From Planctomycetota bacterium (lineage in GTDB: Bacteria; Planctomycetota; Phycisphaerae; UBA1845), in assembly GCA_016200265.1 (NCBI GenBank), contig JACQFE010000006.1:1-64000 (forward strand): a stretch of DNA of 64,000 bases, read 5' to 3'. The notes beneath the pieces are model-generated. The model did no database searches. It was not told the DNA's origin and was given only the letters and a program-made list of their open reading frames with translations. The position numbers were made by a program, and so were the translations under genes. Position 1 is the stretch's first letter. Each line of letters starts with the position of its first letter. Positions 54,353 through 63,082 of this stretch are shown here, in pieces.

Positions 54353-55378
54353 TTAGCGAAATCGATCAATGGCGAAAGCGCTGATCGAGGCGATCTGCGT
54401 GAAACAGGCCAGCGAGAAGCGTGCCGTCGCAGCGGCACTTTGGTCGTCCGCGATCGCCATCAGTCCCCACAATGCGGTCACCACGGCAAACATCTGAAGC
54501 AGTGCGCCGGCCAATCGCAAAACGGAAAAATCGTGCTGCTTTTGCGATCGTTGTTGACGGTCAAGCACATCATGAATTCGCCGCAGAAGCTCCACGGATT
54601 CAGCGCGTTCGCTATTTGCGGCGTCATTTATTTCCGGTTCCGCAATTGGCATCGATAACTGAGACGGACCAAGTGTATGCGCGGAACTCGTACCCGCTGC
54701 TAGCAATCCCGGAGTTGACTTCGATGCTGAACGAGGAGCGACCACGGGCTGAGTCGCGGAAGTTGCCGCGACGGATAGACGAACGCTTGATTCGCTGACC
54801 GGTGGTTGGGGATTCACCAATGCCGACTCCAGGCGATCCGCAGCTTCAGCCAAGGAGTGTACCCACAGAGTGACACTCCCGCCAGTGGCTTGCTCCCTGC
54901 CATTTTTTTGAATCAGAATGGTGCGGCACCCGGCCCGGGCGCCGGCCTCCACGTCGCGTTCCGCGTCCCCTATCATCCATGACCGGGATAGGTCGATGTT
55001 GAGTTCTTCGGCAGCTTGTAGCAGCATTCCCGGTTCAGGTTTTCTTAATGGACTATCCATCCGAAAGGCGTCTATTGTTGCCGCTTCCCCATTGAGGAAC
55101 GGACAGTAATAGACGCCATCCAGTTCTGCGGCTCTTTGCCTTAGCAGCTGCACCATCCGGGCATGAACGCGTGCAAGCGTCGCCTCATCAAACAACCCGC
55201 GGGCGACACCCGATTGGTTGGAAACAACAACGGCCAAATACCCCCGACTTCGAATTTTGGCGATGGCCTCGGCCGCTCCGGGCAATAGACGGACTTTCGC
55301 GGGATCGTCCAAGTACCCCACGTCGTCGATGATCGTGCCGTCTCGATCGAGGAATACAGCAGGACGCATCATTGTCAT
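54353..55378 (-). CDS. gmhB: D-glycero-D-manno-heptose 1,7-bisphosphate phosphatase (GmhB) with membrane tail
   Basis: HAD-family phosphatase of ADP-heptose synthesis for LPS core. Residues 1-190 have FLDRDGTIIDD (D11, D13), VVSNQSGVARG, RKPEPGMLLQAA and MIGDAERDVEAG. Unusually, the 341-residue protein continues with a Ser/Ala/Pro-rich linker (about 195-260), a basic helical stretch and two C-terminal hydrophobic segments, so the enzyme may be membrane-tethered. The ATG overlaps the preceding stop (ATGA). It ends the lpxK operon. Confidence 0.85.
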   Translation of the reverse strand: MTMMRPAVFLDRDGTIIDDVGYLDDPAKVRLLPGAAEAIAKIRSRGYLAVVVSNQSGVARGLFDEATLARVHARMVQLLRQRAAELDGVYYCPFLNGEAATIDAFRMDSPLRKPEPGMLLQAAEELNIDLSRSWMIGDAERDVEAGARAGCRTILIQKNGREQATGGSVTLWVHSLAEAADRLESALVNPQPPVSESSVRLSVAATSATQPVVAPRSASKSTPGLLAAGTSSAHTLGPSQLSMPIAEPEINDAANSERAESVELLRRIHDVLDRQQRSQKQHDFSVLRLAGALLQMFAVVTALWGLMAIADDQSAAATARFSLACFTQIASISAFAIDRFR

Positions 55379-56349
55379 GGCTGATCGCCGAGTTGCTCGA
55401 TAATTGCCTGACGCAGTAGCGGAAGCATGATTTCGTGGTGACCAATGATATCGAATCCGCGTCCTGCAGTGACGGGCCGTTGAACCACGTTTTGGTGCGG
55501 TCGGTAATGCCGCAGCATGTCAAAATTCGCGGTGGTCATAGTGTCAAGATTCGCACCGAGGTTTCGTGCGACGGAAACGGCCTTTAGGAACACTTCGGGA
55601 AGAACGACAGCCGATCCGATGTTGAGCCACACACCCCCCACCGATGAGCCCTTTGCCGCGCCAAGGTCGCTGACCACGTCGCAAATCAGGCGGAAATCAT
55701 GCATCGAAGCGGCCCCGATCGCCGCTCCATCCGCACCAGCGGAAACATGGACAGTGTCGGTGCCGATGGCAACGTGAACGCAGGCAGGGATGCCGGATTG
55801 AGCAGCCGCCGCAAAGATGCTGCGTCCGAGATTGGGAGCTTTGCGCTCGATGAGTGTCGCTCCTATGGCAGCGCCAAGACCGATGGAATCCTTCGCGGCG
55901 CGGCGCGAGGCGGCGTCGAAGAATTCCAGCGTTTCAGCGACCATTCCGAAGGAGCCGTCGCGAATGGTGTCCGCAACTTCTTCGCTCGTGGCGCCAAGCA
56001 TGGCGAGTTCGACATCGTGGATCGCGCATGCTCCGTTGCAGGCTATGGCCTTGACGATTCCGCGTTGAATGAGATCAATCAAAATCGGACTGCAACCGAC
56101 TTTGATAACGTGAGCGCCAAATGCAACGGCGACGGGACGATCCGCATTCCTAGCCGCGACGATCGCATCCACCACGGCGCGAAATGAGCGAGCACCGAGG
56201 TAATCGGGAAACGAACGCAGTAGTTCATTTGTGGTCGCGCCGGGCTTTGGCAAACCGGCCAGCGACGCCACGGTCGCCTTGTGTTCGCGGCGCGTTGCGC
56301 TGTATGTCTTAAGTCGCGATGGATCGACGGGCTTGTACTTGCGAGTCAA
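55375..56349 (-). CDS. Conserved NAD-binding-like protein of LPS gene neighbourhoods
   Basis: A 324-residue soluble protein. Distinct stretches are VAFGAHVIKVGCSPILIDLIQRG, IACNGACAIHDVELAMLGATSE, HVAIGTDTVHVSAGADGAAIG, LNIGSAVVLPEVFLKA and GHHEIMLPLL. I think it belongs to a conserved family sometimes labelled deoxyhypusine-synthase-like, but no role is established that I can cite. Both ends overlap neighbours by 4 bases (lpxK upstream, gmhB downstream), so it is tightly tied to lipid A/heptose genes, and a sugar or nucleotide-linked reaction in that pathway is plausible. Confidence 0.6.
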   Translation of the reverse strand: MTRKYKPVDPSRLKTYSATRREHKATVASLAGLPKPGATTNELLRSFPDYLGARSFRAVVDAIVAARNADRPVAVAFGAHVIKVGCSPILIDLIQRGIVKAIACNGACAIHDVELAMLGATSEEVADTIRDGSFGMVAETLEFFDAASRRAAKDSIGLGAAIGATLIERKAPNLGRSIFAAAAQSGIPACVHVAIGTDTVHVSAGADGAAIGAASMHDFRLICDVVSDLGAAKGSSVGGVWLNIGSAVVLPEVFLKAVSVARNLGANLDTMTTANFDMLRHYRPHQNVVQRPVTAGRGFDIIGHHEIMLPLLRQAIIEQLGDQP

Positions 56350-57404
56350 TTCTTCAAGCTCCGGGCGAGGACCGATTTCAAGGATTCGTCGAATATGGTA
56401 CTTCCGTCCCCGAGGAAGTCGATTGCCACTTGCACGACCATGATGGCAGCCGGGTCGTATCCGGAAAGGGCGGCCAACTTCACGGCGTCCTTTTCGGTGG
56501 TCAGAATCACGTCGAACGGCGGGTCCTTGCCCGGAACCACGATCTCATGAATGTCACCAATCTTGTAGTGATGGTGGTCACGCCACCAATGAGTCGCGAC
56601 GACATTCACGCCGAGACTTTCCACGGTACGAACAAATGCCCGAGGGCGACCAATGGCCGCAAATACGACCGCTCGCTTGCCGCGAAGACTACCATCCGGC
56701 GCGCCCTCGACGATGCGTCCGTCCATGCGATGGACTTCAACGATCTTGTGGCGGCTGCGGATTCTTGCTGTGCGCGGGGCAAAGACGCCAAGCCTCGATT
56801 CAATTGCTTCCAGAGTGGATATGGAGACCTGGTCGCAGCGACTGATCACGATCAGATGGGCGCGGGCAAGCGCGGTAAGCGGTTCACGAAGCAAGCCTCG
56901 CGGCAGCACATGTTCATGTCCGAACGGGCAGGTCGCGTCTATCACGACGATGTCAAGGTCGCGTGCCAGGCGACGATGCTGGAACCCGTCATCGAGGACA
57001 ATCACATCTGCACGGTCGCGCCGGCATGCGTGAGCGGCACCGCGAATTCGATCGAAATCACTCACATAGATGACGCCCGGGCAATGTTTTCGGATCAGAA
57101 TTTCTTCATCATTCGCACCGCCCGGTTTCGATCCGTATCCGCGAGCGATGACCGCGGGCCGGCGATCAAGGCGCTTCAAGCGATCAACAAGTTCGATCAC
57201 GAGCGGAGTTTTGCCGGTGCCGCCTACGGTGATGTTTCCAATACTGATGACAGTTGTTGGAATTTTCGCAGTTGCATGCAGTTGATCGAAATGGCGATTG
57301 CGACGAGCGACGACGGAGCGATAGCCCGCCTCCACGCCGCCAAGAACTACTCGAATTGGAATCGACCACGGTCCGGCGCTGCCGGAAACGATTCGTTCCC
57401 ACAT
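56346..57404 (-). CDS. lpxK: Tetraacyldisaccharide 4'-kinase (LpxK)
   Basis: Phosphorylates the 4' position of the lipid A disaccharide at the inner membrane. The 352-residue form starts MWERIVSGSAGPWSIPIR, which fits the hydrophobic LpxK N-terminus. A GTG at 57488 would add 28 unlike residues. Key features are the P-loop ISIGNITVGGTGKTP, VIARGYGSK, VIVLDDGFQHRRLARDLDIVVID and LPRGLLREPLTAL. Presence of lpxK supports a lipid-A-bearing outer membrane. It leads the lpxK - conserved gene - gmhB operon and follows the AmmeMemoRadiSam B gene. Confidence 0.92.
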   Translation of the reverse strand: MWERIVSGSAGPWSIPIRVVLGGVEAGYRSVVARRNRHFDQLHATAKIPTTVISIGNITVGGTGKTPLVIELVDRLKRLDRRPAVIARGYGSKPGGANDEEILIRKHCPGVIYVSDFDRIRGAAHACRRDRADVIVLDDGFQHRRLARDLDIVVIDATCPFGHEHVLPRGLLREPLTALARAHLIVISRCDQVSISTLEAIESRLGVFAPRTARIRSRHKIVEVHRMDGRIVEGAPDGSLRGKRAVVFAAIGRPRAFVRTVESLGVNVVATHWWRDHHHYKIGDIHEIVVPGKDPPFDVILTTEKDAVKLAALSGYDPAAIMVVQVAIDFLGDGSTIFDESLKSVLARSLKN

Positions 57405-57509
57405 TGGCTCAGGTACCGGAATTTCGCGGTGATGTTCAGCAATTTCGTTGATGCCATGTTCTCCGTGTAAGGACAACTTGTGCCGCACCGGGAAACAATG
57501 GCTCTGAGC

Positions 57510-58727
57510 CTACGGATAGACGACGGCCGTGCAAGTGACGCATGTTTGGCGGGCTGGTTCGACGGCCTGGTGGTAATGAAGCAATTGGCCTTTGGACGGG
57601 GCCATTACCTTTGCCAATGTGAACATGCACCCCGCGCTACAGACGCGAGTGGGATTGCCACCATCGGCCATCTGCACGGCAAAGCCGTCAGCGTCGCCGT
57701 TGGCCAAGTGACCAAGCGCATGCTGATCGCGATCGCGCACTTCTTGCAGGAATTCGGGCCCTAATTCTCTTTCATCGCCGAATGAAGCACCGACATGACT
57801 CAGGTCCGCGCCGGCGATCACCAGCGTGTCCGTCTTGTCTTCATCGATACAGCGACGTAGCGCGTCCGCGAACTTCGAGAGACTTGTGCGACCAGCCGGG
57901 CCCGGCGAATCACTTGCCTGACAAGACGGATCGGGGCAAAGAAACGGAACGATTGAAAAGCTCTCCGGGCCGAAAAGATGCTGCAACCAGGCGACCTGAA
58001 GCTCAATGGAATGCTCGCGGGCGTGGTCAAGCTCGAATCGCCGTAAATCGCCGCATTCGTCCTCGATTCGCTTCAAAAACTCCGTATCACACCGAGTCTT
58101 TCCCAAGGGCGATTGAAAATCGATTCCAGTCGCGACGACGAATTCGCCGCCCCGGCCGAAATGATTCGTCCCCAGGACGATGACTCGCTTAGGCGACGTT
58201 CGGCTTCGCAATGTGCGGTATGCGGCGCCATAGCAGGGTGCACCGCGGGCATAGTCGAGATGCGGAGCGATCACGCCGCGAATTTTGGAAGGCTCGACCG
58301 CCGGCTGCGATTGCGACGTCGGCTCATTGAGCATTGCGTCAAAGAGTCGCGCGAGTTGTTCACGATCGTACGGAAAATGCACCGCGGGACGCGCGGGCTT
58401 TGCCCGGTATTCCTCGGTTCTTTTCGCATGAAGGGTCTCGAATGGCGCGCCTTCGAGGAAACATGATTGCTCAAGATTGACTACCATGGACTCGATCGTC
58501 TCGATGTTTACAGGTTGCCCGAAAGTCGCGAAGAATTTGCCGCGAATGTCTTCAATCGTGTGTACGCCGTCCATGAGGGACAAAAGTTTGAGCGCCGGCC
58601 CGGAAACGGTAAGCACCATGCCGGTCATTCCGTCACGGTCGCGGACGCCGACCACATCTTTTGCATCAGGGAGTGCAAACGCTTCTACGGGACGAAGCCT
58701 TGGTTTGTACGCTGGATCGAGTGTCAT
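57510..58727 (-). CDS. AmmeMemoRadiSam system protein B-like (Memo family) with PqqD-like N-terminus
   Basis: A 405-residue protein. The C-terminal part (from about residue 130) is the Memo/LigB-like fold: GVIAPHLDYARGAPCYGAAYR, VIVLGTNHFGRG, DHAREHSIELQVAWLQHLFG and IAGADLSHVGASFGD, with the histidines that bind metal in this family. The N-terminal 100 residues (GPALKLLSLMDGVHTIEDI) resemble a PqqD-like winged helix. The A (AMMECR1) and radical SAM partners of the AmmeMemoRadiSam set are absent here. ATG 58727 is preferred over the upstream start at 58763. Confidence 0.82.
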   Translation of the reverse strand: MTLDPAYKPRLRPVEAFALPDAKDVVGVRDRDGMTGMVLTVSGPALKLLSLMDGVHTIEDIRGKFFATFGQPVNIETIESMVVNLEQSCFLEGAPFETLHAKRTEEYRAKPARPAVHFPYDREQLARLFDAMLNEPTSQSQPAVEPSKIRGVIAPHLDYARGAPCYGAAYRTLRSRTSPKRVIVLGTNHFGRGGEFVVATGIDFQSPLGKTRCDTEFLKRIEDECGDLRRFELDHAREHSIELQVAWLQHLFGPESFSIVPFLCPDPSCQASDSPGPAGRTSLSKFADALRRCIDEDKTDTLVIAGADLSHVGASFGDERELGPEFLQEVRDRDQHALGHLANGDADGFAVQMADGGNPTRVCSAGCMFTLAKVMAPSKGQLLHYHQAVEPARQTCVTCTAVVYP

Positions 58728-59026
58728 ATTATTGTTTTCTTGCCCTGCCTCGATGCCTCTCACTCAGGAAAGAAGAGGGTAGGATGAGGGTCGAATGCAC
58801 CCGAACATGATCCGTTAGTCTGAACCACAAAAACCTTCAAATGAGTTTTCGGGCGACCCCCGATTCATTTCATTCAACAGCACCGCCGAATTTCGCAGTG
58901 ATCGCCATTATCGTGGACAGTCGGCATAGAACAAAGCGGTCTTGAATCTTTTCGCAACCTCTCGGATTGGCGCTTCGGGGGGATAAAGGCTCCCGCAAGC
59001 GGAAAAACGCGTCCGAACAGCGCATG
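58728..59026. other. Spacer between the AmmeMemoRadiSam B gene and the RRM terminator
   Basis: No gene. A GAAGAGGGTAGGATGAGGGT element (58773-58792) resembles the dispersed sequence that entered the modC start at 3722-3762. Nothing else is recognised. Confidence 0.5.
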
Positions 59027-59056
59027 AAAAAGGGGGCCGCGTGAGCGACCCCCTTT
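59027..59056 (-). terminator. Terminator of the RRM gene
   Basis: On the minus strand AAAGGGGGTCGC pairs with GCGGCCCCCTTT (one mismatch, 4-base loop) and continues as a run of U. It lies about 50 bases after the RRM gene stop. Confidence 0.88.
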
Positions 59057-59105
59057 GGAAAAGCATTTCAAGCTATTCCGCTCGTTGAACTGCGGGACGG
59101 GCTAT

Positions 59106-59435
59106 TTAGTAGCGTCGTCCGCCGCCGCCACCCGAACCGTTGCGGTAACCTCCACCGCCACCGCCGCCACCACCAAAGCTGCGTTCCTCACGCGGCTTGG
59201 CCTCGTTCACCGTCATTGCTCGTCCGTCGCGATCCTGGCCATTGAGGGCCGAAATCGCGGCATCCGCTTCCGCGGGCGAGCTCATCTCGACAAAGCCAAA
59301 GCCCTTGCTTTGACCCGTGCTACGATCGGTGATGATCGTGGCCGATTCAATCGTGCCGTGCGGCGTGAACATTTGTTCAAGGTCCGCATTGGTGACCGAA
59401 TACGAGAGGTTTCCAACATACAATTTTTTCCCCAT
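59106..59435 (-). CDS. Glycine-rich RRM RNA-binding protein
   Basis: A 109-residue protein with one RRM: RNP2 LYVGNL (5-10) and RNP1 KGFGFVEM (44-51), followed by a Gly-rich tail ending RNGSGGGGGRRY. The design is that of cyanobacterial and other bacterial Rbp proteins, often cold-induced RNA chaperones. AGAGGAG lies eight bases before the ATG. About 400 bases of leader-length gap upstream and its own terminator suggest a single-gene unit, and the long leader could allow post-transcriptional control, which is conjecture. Confidence 0.93.
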   Translation of the reverse strand: MGKKLYVGNLSYSVTNADLEQMFTPHGTIESATIITDRSTGQSKGFGFVEMSSPAEADAAISALNGQDRDGRAMTVNEAKPREERSFGGGGGGGGGYRNGSGGGGGRRY

Positions 59436-59837
59436 GAGATTTTCTCCTCTTCAAGGGGTGATTGACCCAAAGTTTCTTTCAGGGTCCTGAGAAAGAGGCC
59501 GGACACCCGACCCAAAGGAAGGAAAATCGAAGGGCCAGGGCGAGAGGTTCATTTCGAAACCGCAAAGCAAAGAGCCGGTCGTCAGATCCAACCAAGTACG
59601 CATTCTACTACGACGGCGCCGGGACGCAAGTTCTGGAATAAAGATTCCTGATTCTCTACGTCGCTCCGGTTGCTAACGTGTTGCGAACTCTAGCGTTGCA
59701 GTCGTGTTGCTCTTGAATGTTACCAGTATCGAACTGCGGGCTCGCCTGCCGGACGATTGGTGCATTCTAGGCGAGAAAAAGGCTAAACTCCCGAATCTAT
59801 CACGCCACCCCGTTCGATTCGGGGCTCGCTCCGCGTG
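59436..59837. other. Upstream region of the RRM gene
   Basis: About 400 bases with no gene. Apart from the RRM ribosome binding site I see no clear promoter or riboswitch-like structure. Confidence 0.4.
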
Positions 59838-59993
59838 TCAAGCGACTTTCACGTTGCTGGGAATCATGAGTTCAACGTAAATGTCGTTGTCGCCGCAAAT
59901 TTCGATCGCAACGTCGCAAATGTTGGCGGCGATCTCGTCCACGGTGTTGCCCTGCGTTTGGACGCTATCATCCCCCAATGCATGTGCGGCCAT
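59838..59993 (-). pseudogene. Possible HicB-like antitoxin remnant
   Basis: A short minus-strand frame (51 residues, MAAHALGDDSVQTQGNTVDE then IAANICDVAIEICGDNDIY) resembles the conserved part of HicB/UPF0150 antitoxins, where a TQGdT-EEA-NI-EAI pattern is typical. The normal N-terminal strands and any HicA partner are missing. The region on either side (59994-60239) holds nothing recognisable. Either a small intact protein or a decayed fragment. Confidence 0.35.
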
Positions 59994-60239
59994 GCGTTGC
60001 GTTCTCGCAGATCACGCATCAACAAGGCGACTCGTTTTTGTTTATCCGGCACTTTCATGGCAACGGAAAAGCGCGGAAGTCGAGCTCAGCAACTAACGGA
60101 TATCGGAATCATAATTGAGGTGCACGTACCCCACGCGCAAGCGTACCTGTGGCGGAAAATTCCACAAATTTTTGACCCTCTTGTTTCCAAAGAAACACGA
60201 TGGTCAATAATAAGTTCTGGTCGACGGTCCAGTTGCAAC

Positions 60240-61631
60240 TCAAAGAGAGCGCAGAAAATTCAAGATGTCCTGCTTCTGCTCTTCTGAAAGGGTGTTGAAC
60301 GCGCCGATCACTTTGTCCGCTTCGGACCCGCCTTGCTCACTGGTATGCGCTTGAATCGCCTCGAGGAGATCGCTGGTTCGGCCATCGTGCAGAAAGAAAA
60401 TGCGCTGGCCCAGACCCCACAACGGCGGTGTCCGGAAGTCGTCCGCTCCGGCATTACCTTCGGGGATGCCGTCCGCCAACCCCGGTCCCATCCTGTGCAA
60501 AGCCAGGTCGGAGTACAGACCGACGGTTCGGAAATTAAGGGAACGGCTCCGTGATTCGCCAGTCTGAAGCGACGGCGTGTGGCAGAGCGCGCAACCGATC
60601 CGATTGAAAAGGGTGCGCCCGCTGGTGATCGACGGTGTGTCCTGAATGGGATCCGGAGGCGCCGAGAAACGTACAAAACCCGCGATCTTGGCGAAGTCCG
60701 GGAGGCCTTCGATGAAGTTCGATGCGCTGGAATCAAATGTGTCTTCGGGAAGCGCATTGAATTGGCACGAAGGCGCCGGGTCGTCTTCGCGGGGAATCAG
60801 CGCATTCGTGACACCCACTTCATTTTGATATCCTCCCGCGGCGAGAAGCTCCAGTCGGGCGCCCTGGCCTTTCCACAAAAATCGCCCCGAGCCGTTGATG
60901 CCGCCGGGACGCCCCGCGATGCCCAACGCCCTCTTCAAGGTGCTGTTGCTTGCCAGGTTAGCCACAATTGTGTCGGTGCTGATGGACTCAATGAGACCAT
61001 CGCCGTAGAGTGGTAGCGGAACGTGAAAGGCCAGTTGCGGCGCAAGCGAGTCAAAATCCGGCTGAGCCAGATCGCAACCGGGCGCATCCGATCGCCCCGA
61101 GATTGTGAAGAGATGAAGGTCTGTGCCGCGAGCTTGTCCACCCATGCTCCGCAAAAATGCGCGTCGGATGGGTCCGTCGAGTGTGATGAAGAACGGCACA
61201 GTGTTGGTCGCACCATTCTTCGTCGCGACAGAGATCATCGGATTGACGGGAGGACTTGATCCGCCAGGCGCCGGGAAATTGTGGCATCCACCACAACTGT
61301 CCATGTTAAATCTCGGACCCAGGCCATGCCCCGTATCCGGCACTGTGCCCGTGACTGAATCAATTTCCTGAATGGCATCCTGGCCGGCAAGAAAGAGCTT
61401 TAGTTCCCTCTCGCTGAGCCCCGGTAAAGGCCCTCCGGCTCCCGACAATCCGCCGCGAGGACCGGGGTCCGACGCCACAAAGAGTCCGCGCGAAGCGCTG
61501 ACGAAAACCGCCAGAAAGGCCGGGCTGATAAGAAGGGTGAATACAACGCGAGAGTGCCATGAGCTGTGGTAGTGAATTGAAAAATGAATCGACTTCCAAA
61601 CCCGAAAACACGCCCTTTGAATGGATATCAT
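60240..61631 (-). CDS. Di-haem oxidoreductase (DUF1111-type), exported
   Basis: A 463-residue c-type cytochrome. The ATG at 61631 follows a GGAGG-rich stretch and gives a hydrophobic segment at about 28-46 for export. The frame open from 61784 lacks a start with a site. Haem motifs are CGGCH (113-117) and CALCH (347-351). The text SGAGGPLPGLSERELKLFLAG, GRTLFNRIGCALCHTP, LYSDLALHRMGPGLADG and FFLHDGRTSDLLEAIQAH matches the DUF1111 di-haem, peroxidase-like family. Probable periplasmic redox enzyme. Partner unknown. Confidence 0.88.
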   Translation of the reverse strand: MISIQRACFRVWKSIHFSIHYHSSWHSRVVFTLLISPAFLAVFVSASRGLFVASDPGPRGGLSGAGGPLPGLSERELKLFLAGQDAIQEIDSVTGTVPDTGHGLGPRFNMDSCGGCHNFPAPGGSSPPVNPMISVATKNGATNTVPFFITLDGPIRRAFLRSMGGQARGTDLHLFTISGRSDAPGCDLAQPDFDSLAPQLAFHVPLPLYGDGLIESISTDTIVANLASNSTLKRALGIAGRPGGINGSGRFLWKGQGARLELLAAGGYQNEVGVTNALIPREDDPAPSCQFNALPEDTFDSSASNFIEGLPDFAKIAGFVRFSAPPDPIQDTPSITSGRTLFNRIGCALCHTPSLQTGESRSRSLNFRTVGLYSDLALHRMGPGLADGIPEGNAGADDFRTPPLWGLGQRIFFLHDGRTSDLLEAIQAHTSEQGGSEADKVIGAFNTLSEEQKQDILNFLRSL

Positions 61632-61959
61632 ATTGCCCCCAGCCTCCAACTGGATTTTTCTCAGGCTTGTCGCGACATTTTCGAGCAGCGCCATCAGACT
61701 GCACTTCATCGTGCCGCTTGCAAAGCACTCGAAACAGCGCAAGGCTCGTGGCAAAGAACCTCGGCCACAGGCTGTTTGGGCCATCTACTGATTGGCTGAA
61801 TCTTGGATCCGCGCTCCCCCGTCCCAATGGGATCAATCAAATCCATGGTCACCAAGCAAAGTTCAAAGGCTTGTATCTGGCCGTCCAACCCGTTGGCAGG
61901 ACCAGTCCACTCAAGTTTTAACATTACGAAAACGCCACTTCCTCATCGATTGGCTGGCG
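61632..61959. other. Spacer between aroF and the di-haem gene
   Basis: A 328-base stretch that should hold the promoter of the di-haem gene (minus strand) and the end of the trp/aro transcript. No gene, hairpin or clear promoter was recognised. Confidence 0.4.
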
Positions 61960-63081
61960 TCATCGATCTGAATCCTTTCCATTGCAACCGAAGTCGAGAC
62001 TCCTACTACCAATGTTCGGTGCGACGAAGCCATTGCAATCTGTGTGAGGATCGGCCTCTAAAGGGGAAAGCGACCGATGGACAGTGCGGATATGTCGAAC
62101 CATGTCGGCGATCAACGCGGTGGAGACGGTTTGGGCTGCGTCGGTGAGGGCCGAATCCGGGTCGGGATGGGCCTCGATTAGCAGGCCATGAGCGCCGACG
62201 GCGACAGCGGCGAGTGCCAAGGGTTCAACCAAGTCCCGTTGTCCGGCAGCGTGGCTGGGATCGACGATGATGGGCAAGTGGCTCCTTCGCTGAACAACCG
62301 GAACAGCCGCAATGTCGAGCGTGTTGCGGGTGCTGTTTTCGAATGTGCGAATTCCGCGTTCGCAGAGCACTACGGATTCGTTCCCGGTGGCCAGGATGTA
62401 CTCGGCGGACATGAGCATTTCGTCAACGGTAGACATCATGCCGCGTTTGAGCAAAACCGGGCGGCCGGATTCGCCCACCGCCCGGAGCAGCGCGAAGTTT
62501 TGCATGTTTCTGGCGCCCACCTGGAGCATATCCGCGTACTCAGCAACGGCGGGCAGGTCGTCGACGCTGAGAACCTCAGTGACGAAGGGTAGGCCGGTGG
62601 CTTGGCGGGCTTCGGCGAGGAGTTCAAGGCCTTTCACGCCGAGACCTTGGAATTGATACGGACTGGTACGCGGCTTGAAGGCCCCGCCGCGGAGCATGTC
62701 TGCGCCAGCGTCGCGTACGGCGTGGGCGGCGGCCAGCAGGGATCCGCGATCCTCGACGGCGCAGGGACCGGCGATCACAACCATGGACTGCGAGCCGATG
62801 GAAACGCGGCGTGTCCGGTGATCTCCGCCGACCACCACGACACTGTTGCTCGATCGGAACTGTCGGGAGGTCAATTTGATCCCCGAACCTAATGGTCGCA
62901 CCTCTTCGACACCCGACATCCCTTTGAGTCGCGCGGTCAGCGGCTCGTCCTCGATGGTCAAGGCGATGACGCGGCGACCTTGGGCTCGGGACAGATATGG
63001 TCGCAGGTTCAGAGTCTCGGCGAGGGTGAGAATCTCGCCGGTCTGCCGGAGTGTGGCTTGAGGATGCATCAAGATCAGCAT
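61960..63081 (-). CDS. aroF: 3-deoxy-7-phosphoheptulonate synthase (DAHP synthase)
   Basis: First enzyme of the shikimate pathway: phosphoenolpyruvate plus erythrose 4-phosphate to DAHP. The 373-residue protein starts MLILMHPQATLRQTGEIL, a ferredoxin-like regulatory domain (about 1-70) of the type I-beta class. The barrel has VVIAGPCAVED, GGAFKPRTSPYQFQGLG, LLKRGMM and IIVDPSHAAGQRDLV. AAGGAG lies six bases before the ATG at 63081. About 30 residues after TVHRSLSPLEADPH form an unusual tail. It starts one base after the trpA stop, so it is read with the trp genes. Confidence 0.94.
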   Translation of the reverse strand: MLILMHPQATLRQTGEILTLAETLNLRPYLSRAQGRRVIALTIEDEPLTARLKGMSGVEEVRPLGSGIKLTSRQFRSSNSVVVVGGDHRTRRVSIGSQSMVVIAGPCAVEDRGSLLAAAHAVRDAGADMLRGGAFKPRTSPYQFQGLGVKGLELLAEARQATGLPFVTEVLSVDDLPAVAEYADMLQVGARNMQNFALLRAVGESGRPVLLKRGMMSTVDEMLMSAEYILATGNESVVLCERGIRTFENSTRNTLDIAAVPVVQRRSHLPIIVDPSHAAGQRDLVEPLALAAVAVGAHGLLIEAHPDPDSALTDAAQTVSTALIADMVRHIRTVHRSLSPLEADPHTDCNGFVAPNIGSRSLDFGCNGKDSDR

Positions 63082-63082
63082 G

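Noticed and set aside
59835..60287. A 150-codon plus-strand frame
   Set aside because: It overlaps the end of the di-haem gene and the antisense of the HicB-like frame, and has no ribosome binding site or family likeness.
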